From DASZHC01 sp035938215 (lineage in GTDB: Bacteria > Verrucomicrobiota > Verrucomicrobiia > Chthoniobacterales > JAFAMB01): a stretch of 7,511 nucleotides of DNA. The translations under genes and the position numbers were made by a program. Where the stretch lies: the NCBI GenBank assembly GCA_035938215.1, contig DASZHC010000152.1:1-7511 (forward strand). Reading direction: 5' to 3'. This document shows positions 1 through 5,790 of this stretch, in pieces; the first letter of the stretch is position 1, and each line of letters starts with the position of its first letter. Below the pieces are notes generated by a model that saw only the letters and a program-made list of their open reading frames with translations, ran no database searches and was not told where the DNA came from.

Positions 1-44
1 TCATACGGGCCGAGAGAGCAACGCAGAAAAACGGCCAACTGGCT

Positions 45-77
45 CCGGCCCGAAGGGTTGCGATGAAAATGGGCCGG
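45..77. repeat. GC-rich inverted repeat
   Basis: CCGGCCC at 45-51 is matched by its exact complement GGGCCGG at 71-77, giving a 7-bp stem around a 19-nt loop. It lies in the gene-free left edge of the window and no T-run follows it, so it does not look like a classical terminator. It may be part of an intergenic repeat whose left part lies outside the window. Confidence 0.4.
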
Positions 78-161
78 CGACCGCGTTGCTCGTCGGTCAC
101 GTCCCGCCCCACTTCCATGCTACCCTCGAGACCAAGAGTACATACCAGGAATATAGAAAGT

Positions 162-181
162 GGAGCGGGATGCTCCGCTCC
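162..181. repeat. REP-like palindrome
   Basis: GGAGCGG at 162-168 and CCGCTCC at 175-181 form a perfect 7-bp stem with a 6-nt loop. The flanking DNA from 1 to 279 has no convincing coding frame. Short GC-rich hairpins of this size between genes are typical of REP-type elements. No second copy is seen in this window, so repetitiveness is an inference. It lies about 100 bp upstream of the lipoprotein start and could also sit in that gene's leader if transcription begins far upstream. Confidence 0.45.
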
Positions 182-279
182 CCGCGCCTTGTCGACGGCC
201 CATTTTGATCGCAACAAAATACATGCTATTTCGGGGACAGGACACTAGGTATGCCAAAGAAAAACTCGACGAGCCGCAT

Positions 280-672
280 ATGAGCAAATCAAGAGCCCGT
301 GCCATAACCGCCCACCATTCCACGCGTTCTTGCCCGAGTACTATCGCGATCACGGCTGCCGCACTTCTTGCCGCTGGCTGTGTGACTCGCAAACCTCTGC
401 CACCTTTGCCTGTTTACCCCCCGGTTCCGGTAGACGCCGTGCGACAGCTTAGTTACCTTCCTTCGACTCCTTACGATAGATTGGAAACCGTCACGATTGA
501 GGCAGAAGTCGGAGGCCAGTATTTATCCGCTTTACGAGACGCCTGGCAGTCCGCAGCAAGCAAGGGCGGAAACGCAATGATCCTGGTCGAAGACAAAGAA
601 TCTCGAGAGCGAACCAACGGCCGGCAACGAATTGTTCGAAGAACTATTTATTGGGTTGTCCATCTGAAGTGA
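280..672 (+). CDS. small outer-membrane-type lipoprotein, unknown function
   Basis: The chosen ATG gives a 130-residue protein with a charged N-terminal stretch (residues 1-17), a hydrophobic core (about 21-33) and a lipobox-like LAAGC ending at Cys34. This is a lipoprotein signal cut by signal peptidase II, leaving a mature chain of about 97 residues. The mature N-terminus is proline-rich (PLPPLPVYPPVPV), a typical flexible linker. Then comes a small alpha/beta segment ending in the pattern A(x)3KGGNAMILVE. A helix followed by 'KGaNAvi' is shared by small envelope lipoproteins of the RcsF/YbjQ-like kind, but I cannot assign a family. An in-frame start at 160 would add 40 residues and bury the signal peptide, so 280 is preferred even though its ribosome binding site (GACGAG) is poor. 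It stops with TGA. It is 131 bp from the epimerase, with no visible functional link. Confidence 0.7.
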   Translation: MSKSRARAITAHHSTRSCPSTIAITAAALLAAGCVTRKPLPPLPVYPPVPVDAVRQLSYLPSTPYDRLETVTIEAEVGGQYLSALRDAWQSAASKGGNAMILVEDKESRERTNGRQRIVRRTIYWVVHLK

Positions 673-803
673 CGAACGACAAGCGTCGAGCAGAAGCGCG
701 TGACATCACACGAACGCACATTAACTTACACGACCTTTTAAACCGACAGAATGTTCATGAACAGCGAACAAGGGCAATCCTCATCAACACGAATTCCCTA
801 ACC

Positions 804-1766
804 ATGGAGGAGCTTGTTGTTATTACCGGCGGCGCCGGATTTATCGGCTCACATCTTGCCGAAGCCTTCGTCAGAGACGGTTACAGGGTCAGGGTTATTG
901 ATAACTTGTCGACTGGCAAATCGGCGAATTTGGCTCGTATCAGTGACTCGATCGATTTCCGGAAGATTGATATATGCGACTTGGCCAGTCTGATCCCAGC
1001 ATTGGAAGGCGCTTCGATCATCCTTCATCACGCAGGAATTTCATCCGTAATCCGAAGCTTCGAAGATCAAGCGGCGACTCACGATGTCAATGTAACGGGT
1101 ACAGAGAATTTATTGAAAGCCGCAGTTACCGTCGGGGCGAAAAAAGTCATCAATGCGTCATCCTCTTCCATCTATGGTGATACCAGGGAGGAATTGCAAA
1201 CGGAGGGCGCATTTCCCGCGCCTCGTTCTCCCTACGGATTTTCCAAATGGCTGGGGGAAATTTATTCTCTCCAATTCGCTCAAATGACTCAGGTCGAAAC
1301 GATCACTCTTCGTTACTTTAACGTATTCGGTCCTCGCCAAAATCTCGACGGCGATGCTACCGCTGTGGTCCCGCAGTTTATCCGCAAGCTTACCGACGGC
1401 GTTCGGCCAATCATCTTCGGAGACGGTACTCAGACGCGTGACTTTACTTATATCGATTCCGTTGTCGAAGCGAACCTCCGCGCTGCGAAGACCCCGATCC
1501 CATCTGGAACGATATTGAATATCGCCACCGGTGGCCGGCTTTCCTTGAATGGGCTTCTCGAAATGTTGAACGAAATATTCGGATCTCAAATCGCCCCGAT
1601 CTACGAGTCTAATCGAATGGGCGACATTAAACATTCGTGTGCGGATATCCATCTCTCGGAAAGGATTCTAGGCGATTATAACCGCACAGACATTCGTGAC
1701 GGACTGGTCCGTACCGCTCGTTGGGTTCTCTCAGCGTCGGGTCGCACCAAAAAGTGCGAAGAGTAG
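804..1766 (+). CDS. NAD-dependent epimerase/dehydratase (UDP-sugar 4-epimerase-like)
   Basis: This is an extended short-chain dehydrogenase of the NDP-sugar epimerase family, 320 residues, which is normal length. The Rossmann NAD-binding loop GGAGFIGS is at residues 9-16 and the ribose-binding acidic residue is in VIDNLSTG (Asp33). The catalytic triad is present: the Ser in SSSSIYG (119-125), Tyr144 and Lys148 in YGFSK. The substrate-side motifs RYFNVFGPRQ (170-179) and GDGTQTRDFTYIDSV (from 207) resemble UDP-glucose, UDP-glucuronate and UDP-GlcNAc 4-epimerases (GalE/WbpP type). The exact sugar cannot be told from sequence. The usual HLAA motif reads HHAG (75-78). An in-frame start at 651 would add 51 unrelated residues, so ATG 804 is chosen; no clear Shine-Dalgarno precedes it. 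It probably supplied activated sugars for the polysaccharide genes on the opposite strand downstream. Confidence 0.9.
   Translation: MEELVVITGGAGFIGSHLAEAFVRDGYRVRVIDNLSTGKSANLARISDSIDFRKIDICDLASLIPALEGASIILHHAGISSVIRSFEDQAATHDVNVTGTENLLKAAVTVGAKKVINASSSSIYGDTREELQTEGAFPAPRSPYGFSKWLGEIYSLQFAQMTQVETITLRYFNVFGPRQNLDGDATAVVPQFIRKLTDGVRPIIFGDGTQTRDFTYIDSVVEANLRAAKTPIPSGTILNIATGGRLSLNGLLEMLNEIFGSQIAPIYESNRMGDIKHSCADIHLSERILGDYNRTDIRDGLVRTARWVLSASGRTKKCEE
1742..1759. repeat. small hairpin in the epimerase tail
   Basis: TCGCAC at 1742-1747 pairs with GTGCGA at 1754-1759 around a CAAAAA loop, within the last codons of the epimerase. No U-tract follows, so it is not a standard intrinsic terminator. 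It stands immediately before the larger inverted repeat that begins at the stop codon. Confidence 0.35.
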
Positions 1767-1813
1767 CCCGCAAAAATAACGAGCTATAAGAAGCGGTGCG
1801 TACTTTGCGGGCT
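1765..1813. repeat. 10-bp inverted repeat starting on the epimerase stop codon
   Basis: AGCCCGCAAA at 1765-1774 is the exact reverse complement of TTTGCGGGCT at 1804-1813; a G-T wobble at 1764/1814 adds one more pair. The loop is 29 nt. The left arm begins inside the TAG stop (1764-1766). The position fits a 3'-end stabilising or terminating structure for the epimerase mRNA, but the loop is long and no U-tract follows. It could equally be the edge of a small inserted element. Confidence 0.45.
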
Positions 1814-1933
1814 GGTGCCATCTGTTGAGGGAAAGGAACTCTTCATCGGGCTGGCGTCTGAAGTGCGAACAAATCTTTTGCAAATGCCTCGGCCGGGAAT
1901 GTGAGCTTCGGACGATTCTCAAAAGGTCGTGAC

Positions 1934-2091
1934 TCTTTGTGATCTTCTGTTTAAAATGTTCTATCCTTCGCCGTCTTAGCTCGGCTTCGGATGTACGTCA
2001 CTTTTTCTCCTCGTTGAGCCGCTGATTGGTGTCAACACGGAACAACACGGAAGGAGCGAAGAAGAATCATTTTCACAGAAGATCACAAAGA
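1934..2091. repeat. imperfect palindrome with 17-bp perfect terminal arms (MITE-like)
   Basis: The 17 bases at 1934-1950 (TCTTTGTGATCTTCTGT) are the exact reverse complement of 2075-2091. Inside these arms the symmetry continues with small gaps: AAAATG at 1953-1958 mirrors CATTTT at 2068-2073, and CCTTCGC in the left arm mirrors GCGAAG in the right, so the fold extends roughly 40 nt per side. The right half reads 'caacacggaacaacacgg' followed by 'tttcacagaagatcacaaag'. This resembles the widespread intergenic family whose spurious translations read HTEDTEGT-like. There is no convincing ORF inside, so I read it as a non-autonomous palindromic repeat between convergent genes, possibly also ending transcription from both sides. 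Confidence 0.65.
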
Positions 2092-2551
2092 CAATTCCTT
2101 CAATGTAAAGGCCAACGCCGTGGAGCCACCTCTTCACAAGCGCAGCGCTGGAAGTGCGTCAGATCAAGAGATTGGAGCCGATTGCACAGCCGGATACGAT
2201 CGAACGGATCTCTAGCAAATGCCTCTACCCGGGGGCAAGATTCGCCAAAGCTCTAGAGAGCCAATGCGTGGAGCCGGCCCGTCATTGGGGCAGCGAAGCT
2301 TTGAAATACATAAATGGAAACAAACTGTTTTTAAACTCTTCTCTCCAAGGAGCAATCCGCTGATCACGTCCCAGGCTGCCGGCCACTGCGAAAGCGATGC
2401 CAGAAAATCCGCCTTCATCAACTGAAGGTAATCGGGCAATTGCGGTTTCTGCAGACGTTGTCCAGAACGCAGCTTCCACAGATTACCGCTACTTGGATTC
2501 ACGTCCGTTGTGACCGCGGTGACGGAGAACTCGTGCGGACATTGGCAGCTG
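2092..2551. other. gene-poor stretch downstream of the glycosyltransferase
   Basis: This 460-bp stretch has several overlapping open frames on both strands and none is convincing. The longest is on the - strand (2565-2212, TTG start, overlapping the glycosyltransferase stop by 14 bp). It gives about 117 residues with a run such as LPDYLQLMKADFLASLSQWP that looks protein-like but belongs to no family I recognise. It has no ATG or ribosome binding site at its beginning. It may be the remnant of a gene that once followed the glycosyltransferase. Confidence 0.3.
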
Positions 2552-3631
2552 CTAAACCTCAACAAGATCGCCTAGAAATTGCCTCGCGATTTTAGGGAGG
2601 CTTGGCTCTGGATTTAGTTTTTTGACGGCTTTTAGCCGGTCCATAAAGCTCTCATCGACGCTAATTAACCGTTCGGATGCCAGATTTTCCTCGGGAATTC
2701 CACGGAAATGAACATCGTTGCGGCTCACAATAACAGGCAGACCGTGGTCGAGCATCGCAGCAACACTACTGCTCTTACCTATCAAGGAGAGGGGCGTCGT
2801 AGCTAATCCGAGATCAACCGATAAGAAAAACTGGGATATCTTTTCAAAAGATTGCTCCCCGAGACGCTGAAACTGAATCTCTCCTTCGTAACGTTCCACA
2901 ACCTCATTCCAAAGAGATTCACCGAGCCCGATGCGACCAATATGACAAACGCGGATTGGTTTGCCGAAGGCTTGTAGTCGCGCAAAAAGCTCGTCGGGCT
3001 GCCATTCGGGATGGATGGATCCAAATAGGCCTAAGCGAAGCGCATTGTCATCTCGCCGCGCCACTACCGCATTCGGCATAACAGGTACGCTTCCGAAAAG
3101 GGGAAGAATTTTTGCATGGACTCCATGCCGGGAAAGCAACCGAGCGTAAACGGCGTTGCTCGTGTGTATAGTACGGCAGGCCATACCTTTTATTAAAGAC
3201 TTAATAATCTTGCGCTGACAAAAGCCAAACACCTTCACCTTTAACGGAGCATCTATCTGCGATCCAATCCAAAGTTCGTGCAACATCAAATGAGATGGTA
3301 CCCGGCCTATGATCGCTTGCATTATTGTGGGTAGCGCAAAGCTCAGGCCTGCAGGATGAAAACTGTACGGCACATATTGCAGACTGATGACGTCGGGATG
3401 GTTCTCCGTCACAAATTTTCGGCCTGTCTTAATCCGGGACGCCCATGGCATTGTTGATGGCAGACGAAGCAATTGATTCCCTCGGGATGGTTTGTCGACC
3501 CACGAATCATTTAAACTCATTAAAAATGTCTGATGAGCGCGTCGCCCGCATTCGCTCGCCAAGCTTCGGGTATAGTCACCCACGCCGTCTTTTCCTGGCT
3601 CTAACGAGCCGACAATAAACAGAATTTTCAC
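2552..3631 (-). CDS. glycosyltransferase, GT4-like (GT-B fold)
   Basis: The protein has about 359 residues, normal for a GT-B fold retaining glycosyltransferase. It starts with a Rossmann strand followed by the donor/acceptor glycine loop (MKILFIVGSLEPG, then DGVGDYTR, residues 1-22). Its C-terminal half carries a second nucleotide-binding region with LGLFGSIHPEWQ, then DLGLATTPLSLIGKSSS and AAMLDHGLPVIVSR (about residues 275-304). That is the position where GT4 enzymes bind the NDP-sugar. No transmembrane segment is obvious, so it would act at the cytoplasmic face on a lipid-linked or nascent glycan. The start is GTG at 3631 or TTG at 3634; GTG is chosen because family members usually begin MKILF. 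No Shine-Dalgarno is visible. A TATAAT lies 33-38 nt upstream. The broken methyltransferase upstream on the same strand suggests one former polysaccharide operon. The sugar specificity is unknown. Confidence 0.88.
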   Translation of the reverse strand: MKILFIVGSLEPGKDGVGDYTRSLASECGRRAHQTFLMSLNDSWVDKPSRGNQLLRLPSTMPWASRIKTGRKFVTENHPDVISLQYVPYSFHPAGLSFALPTIMQAIIGRVPSHLMLHELWIGSQIDAPLKVKVFGFCQRKIIKSLIKGMACRTIHTSNAVYARLLSRHGVHAKILPLFGSVPVMPNAVVARRDDNALRLGLFGSIHPEWQPDELFARLQAFGKPIRVCHIGRIGLGESLWNEVVERYEGEIQFQRLGEQSFEKISQFFLSVDLGLATTPLSLIGKSSSVAAMLDHGLPVIVSRNDVHFRGIPEENLASERLISVDESFMDRLKAVKKLNPEPSLPKIARQFLGDLVEV

Positions 3632-3666
3632 CAAACTTGTTTGACAGAAGGGGTTAATGATCCGGA

Positions 3667-3672
3667 ATTATA
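3667..3672 (-). promoter_or_regulatory. possible -10 box for the glycosyltransferase
   Basis: Read on the - strand this is a perfect TATAAT in an AT-rich patch (3660-3695), ending 33 nt before the TTG/GTG start region. No good -35 hexamer stands 16-18 nt upstream (the best are TCCTTT-like), so it would be an extended or activator-dependent promoter, or chance in AT-rich DNA. It would let the glycosyltransferase be expressed on its own although the gene upstream is dead. Confidence 0.35.
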
Positions 3673-3800
3673 GATTCGGAAATATAAATAAAGGATGTCG
3701 GAAAGATCGCTTTCCCGGTCCGAGAGAAATATCGCCAAGAGGGTCAACTGCACCCGGATTAGCCCCGATTTGCAATTGAGAAATATTCATTGAGCCGCCC

Positions 3801-4510
3801 TTAGAAGTCACGAACCGCCTTCAGCCAAAGCCAGACCTGATCGCCTGTCCTGAATTCATTAGTCGCCCGAACCACTTCCTCTTCGGAAAGTCGTTTGTCC
3901 CAGAGGTGCCTGTTTGTAGCAATCCACTCCGATCTATCTGCCTGTTGCCTGCGCCCACGAGTAACATCAGATCGACGAAGCGCTTCACATTCGCAGGGAT
4001 CCAACAGATCCATCTCGGCTCCCTCTATGTCGACGAACAAAAGCTGTTTCTCAGATCGCAGCTCGTTCAAGACATTCCAGGTGCAAATATCGCGAATTTC
4101 AATCCTATCCGCTACACCATTCATTTGAGCCAGCCTGGCTAATGCTCGCCGGGCAAACGGATCGATGTCAAAGGCGAATATCCGAGACGCGGTACCGGCT
4201 CGAGCAAATCCGACCGCTTAGTATCCTTCGGCCGAGCCAATATTGGCAATAGTTTCGTATCCGCACTTGCACAACTCGCCGACCAGATCCTGAATCTCTG
4301 CTTATAACTTCCGAGCCATTTCGGAGCGATGGGTCCAAAATCCGGAGCGTTGAGGTAAAGCATATTTCTGAAAGGAACCGTCAAGATGCGCGGCTCGACA
4401 TTTCCGTGGAAAATCTTTTCGTAAAATGCTTGGCGATCATCTTCGAACAATCGGCGATGCCCTCTTCGTTTGCGGTAGGAGTGAATCCAATGGAGCAAGT
4501 CGGCGAACAT
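3801..4510 (-). pseudogene. broken SAM-dependent (FkbM-like) methyltransferase
   Basis: Joining two frames restores a typical class I methyltransferase of polysaccharide loci. The N-terminal part runs from ATG 4510 (MFADLLHWIHSYRK...) to ...PKWLGSYKQ near 4298. There one base is missing and the sense frame changes to EIQDLVGELCKCGYETIANIGSAEGY. That frame meets a TAA at 4220-4218, where a Tyr codon would be expected before AVGFARAG. It then continues through FAFDIDPFARRAL, the acidic LLFVDIEGAEMDLLDP motif and LRRSDV. Near 3960 the sequence seems to lack a segment: a neighbouring frame reads LLVG after SDV, as in relatives that continue DLLVEVH. The frame then resumes with SEWIATNRHLW and ends with a stop at 3803-3801. 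The SAM-binding loop and the D-E motif are both still legible, so the decay is recent. It probably methylated a sugar or glycan made by the adjacent glycosyltransferase system. Confidence 0.85.
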
Positions 4511-4530
4511 GGTAAGTGGGCGAACATGGT
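4497..4530. repeat. 17-bp tandem duplication over the methyltransferase start
   Basis: Bases 4497-4513 and 4514-4530 are consecutive copies of AAGT(C/G)GGCGAACATGGT, identical at 16 of 17 positions. On the - strand each copy contains an ATG TTC GCC start, so the initiation region of the pseudogene was duplicated. Because 17 is not a multiple of 3, the upstream ATG (4527) reads a different frame. Confidence 0.7.
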
Positions 4531-4752
4531 TATAGCGTAATGTATTTTCGACGGCTACGACTGAGAGTGTATCTCACAAGCACGGCGCGAAGGACAGTAA
4601 CGACTATCGAAGATTCATCAGGAGAAATCCAACTGCGGTCTTGTTCGGACGTGATTTACAACGTTACCGGAAGCGGCGCCAATGTTTCGGCGAGCGGTAA
4701 CGGCGTGGTCGTTGACACTTTTCACGCCGGAGGACTATCGCGTCAGTATTGA
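4516..4752 (+). CDS. doubtful small ORF between methyltransferase relic and antitoxin
   Basis: An open frame of 78 codons from GTG 4516 (70 codons from ATG 4540) has a very basic N-terminal part (FRRLRLRVYL...ARR). Its C-terminal part reads YNVTGSGANVSASGNGVVV, an alternating polar/hydrophobic pattern like a piece of beta-helix or beta-barrel repeat. The part encoding this contains an 8-bp inverted repeat (CGTTACCG 4662-4669, CGGTAACG 4695-4702), which may itself create the pattern. Another frame of the same DNA is also open to the TGA at 4799-4801 (ending EDYRVSIEIGMFFRIDWLT). I cannot decide between a gene remnant and chance. No ribosome binding site is evident. Confidence 0.2.
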   Translation: MGEHGYSVMYFRRLRLRVYLTSTARRTVTTIEDSSGEIQLRSCSDVIYNVTGSGANVSASGNGVVVDTFHAGGLSRQY

Positions 4753-4755
4753 AAT

Positions 4756-4773
4756 CGGAATGTTCTTTCGGAT
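4756..4773 (+). repeat. left copy of an 18-nt direct repeat flanking the toxin-antitoxin pair
   Basis: The sequence CGGAATGTTCTTTCGGAT here matches 5538-5555 (CGGAATGCTCTTTCGGAT) at 17 of 18 positions in the same orientation. The two copies enclose the whole antitoxin-toxin operon with about 20-24 bp to spare on each side. Confidence 0.5.
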
Positions 4774-4796
4774 CGACTGGTTGACGAACCAGAAGA

Positions 4797-4818
4797 CATG
4801 ATACATTTTTCTATCATG
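4797..4818. promoter_or_regulatory. palindrome over the antitoxin start, candidate operator
   Basis: CATGATA (4797-4803) and TATCATG (4812-4818) are a perfect 7-bp inverted repeat with an 8-nt spacer, and each arm contains one of the two possible ATG starts of the antitoxin. Phd/YefM antitoxins bind short palindromes near their own start and repress their operon together with the toxin, which is what this site suggests. In RNA the same sequence could form a hairpin over the start codon. A TTGACG (4781-4786) just upstream could be a -35 element, but the -10 match is weak (TACATT, 15-bp spacer). Confidence 0.5.
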
Positions 4819-5067
4819 AAAATCGCAACGGTAGCAGATCTTCGTAACCACTTTCGACGAATATCGGCATGGATTGAAGATGGTGAAGCCGTCGAGATTA
4901 TGAAACGTGGTAAGGCTTTTGCCCGCCTTGTGCCGGTCACAGGGTCAGCAAAAGCTGCGCAGATAGACTTTCGAGCGCAACGCAAGCGAATCTGGGGCAA
5001 CCGCGTATTTTCGTCTGGCGAGGTGAATGCAATGGCTGACTCAGAGATTGAAGGCGAGGAAGGATGA
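4816..5067 (+). CDS. Phd/YefM-family antitoxin
   Basis: The protein has 83 residues from ATG 4816. Its N-terminal half is the typical Phd/YefM DNA-binding fold: MKIATVADLRNHFRRISAWIE, then a turn and the strand-rich GEAVEIMKRGKAFARLVPV (residues 23-41). In this family the half dimerises and binds the operator. The C-terminal half (about 50-83: RIWGNRVFSS then an acidic tail ADSEIEGEEG) is the flexible segment expected to wrap the toxin. The family usually begins at MKIATV, so 4816 is preferred. An in-frame ATG at 4798 adds six residues and has a weak AGAAG upstream; it remains possible. The antitoxin stop TGA overlaps the toxin ATG. Role: neutralise the PIN toxin and autoregulate the operon. 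Confidence 0.88.
   Translation: MKIATVADLRNHFRRISAWIEDGEAVEIMKRGKAFARLVPVTGSAKAAQIDFRAQRKRIWGNRVFSSGEVNAMADSEIEGEEG
5056..5063 (+). promoter_or_regulatory. Shine-Dalgarno for the toxin inside the antitoxin gene
   Basis: GAGGAAGG lies directly before the toxin ATG at 5064, within the antitoxin's last codons. With the ATGA overlap it supports translational coupling: ribosomes finishing the antitoxin start the toxin, which keeps the ratio of the two controlled. Confidence 0.6.
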
Positions 5068-5516
5068 ATGCCTTCGCCGATACCTCGTTTCTTTATGCTC
5101 TTTACCGCCAGCAAGAGAATTCATTCGCCGCGGACGCCTTCGTTCAAAGGGCTCGCGAACCTGTCCATGTTTCGTCGCTTGTGCTTTTCGAATTTCGACA
5201 ATCGGCGCGCTTCCAGGTGTTCAGATTCTCGAAAGATAGAGCGCAAGGGTTTTCAAAGCGGGAAGCGCAACTGATGTTAGCCACTCTTGAGGAAAATATT
5301 GCCAGCGGTGCGGTCGCAATCGTTCCGGTAGACTGGAAGCAAGTTCATAGCACGGCTGAACAGTTGAGTTCCCGGTACACAATGACCGGAGGACACCGGG
5401 CGCTGGATATTCTTCACGCTGCTACGGCAATTCATCTCAAGGTGTTGCAGTTCCTCACCTTCGACAAAAATCAGTCCGACTTGACGAAGAGGGCAGGGCT
5501 GGAAGTAGGGCCTTGA
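5064..5516 (+). CDS. PIN-domain ribonuclease toxin (VapC-like)
   Basis: The 150-residue protein has the usual length and order of a PIN-domain toxin. The acidic metal-binding residues of the active site are all present: Asp6 in FADTSFL, Glu43 in LFEFRQSAR, Asp115 in ALDILHAATA and Asp134 in TFDKNQ. PIN toxins are Mg2+-dependent endoribonucleases, commonly cutting tRNA or rRNA and so stopping translation; the RNA target here cannot be predicted. The start overlaps the antitoxin stop by 4 bp (ATGA) with a good ribosome binding site. The stop is TGA. Nothing suggests inactivation, so the pair is probably functional even though genes beside it have decayed. Confidence 0.9.
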   Translation: MNAFADTSFLYALYRQQENSFAADAFVQRAREPVHVSSLVLFEFRQSARFQVFRFSKDRAQGFSKREAQLMLATLEENIASGAVAIVPVDWKQVHSTAEQLSSRYTMTGGHRALDILHAATAIHLKVLQFLTFDKNQSDLTKRAGLEVGP

Positions 5517-5537
5517 GAATTAAGTTAAGACCAATTG

Positions 5538-5555
5538 CGGAATGCTCTTTCGGAT
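5538..5555 (+). repeat. right copy of the 18-nt direct repeat
   Basis: This copy matches 4756-4773 at 17 of 18 bases and lies 21 bp after the toxin stop. It includes the ATG (5542) of the doubtful ORF that follows. In both copies one frame would read GM(F/L)FRI or similar, so duplication of a short coding piece is also possible. Confidence 0.5.
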
Positions 5556-5790
5556 TGCGAAGCGGAAGGAAGAGCACCGCAGCGGGGAAGAAGCACTGGG
5601 CTACGACTCGAGTAACTCTCCGGGTAGCACTACCTTAGCCGAGGCTATCGTCGCAACCGCCATCGAAGGGGGGTCGACCGCGGGTCTGGATGCCTTATTT
5701 GGCGGCATTAATTACGTGCTCTTCAATCCGAAACAATTCCCCGACACCGATCTCGTCCCTCTGCCAACCCCCTTTCCGGTAAGTCCCTGA
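5542..5790 (+). CDS. small hypothetical protein, doubtful
   Basis: An 82-codon frame follows the toxin by 25 bp on the same strand. It begins with a charged stretch (FRIAKRKEEHRSGEE). A glycine/alanine-rich middle follows (TTLAEAIVATAIEGGSTAGLDALFGGINYVLF) that could be one short hydrophobic helix. The tail is proline-rich (PLPTPFPVSP). I recognise no family. There is no good Shine-Dalgarno before ATG 5542, and the start lies inside the 18-nt repeat. The middle and tail look protein-like, so it could be the end of a decayed membrane or lipoprotein gene rather than chance. Confidence 0.3.
   Translation: MLFRIAKRKEEHRSGEEALGYDSSNSPGSTTLAEAIVATAIEGGSTAGLDALFGGINYVLFNPKQFPDTDLVPLPTPFPVSP

Noticed and set aside
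205..232. Promoter-like TTGATC, 16 bp, TATTTC before the lipoprotein
   Set aside because: The -10 matches the consensus at only three positions, so it is not better than chance.
120..392. Open frame on the - strand of 90 codons
   Set aside because: It overlaps the lipoprotein start on the opposite strand and shows no recognisable motif; it looks like a shadow of the GC-rich coding strand.
1158..1652. 164-codon frame on the - strand
   Set aside because: It lies entirely inside the epimerase, whose motifs are unambiguous; it has no family-like sequence.
2026..2256. 76-codon + frame reading TRNNTEGAKKNHFHRRSQRQ
   Set aside because: This is the kind of spurious translation produced by an intergenic repeat; its first part lies inside the palindromic element.
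3641..3674. TTGACA followed by TATAGA on the + strand
   Set aside because: The spacer is 22 bp and no + strand gene follows for more than 800 bp.
4743..5114. 123-codon - strand frame across the antitoxin
   Set aside because: It is antisense to the clear antitoxin gene and its composition is Ser/Arg-rich shadow sequence.
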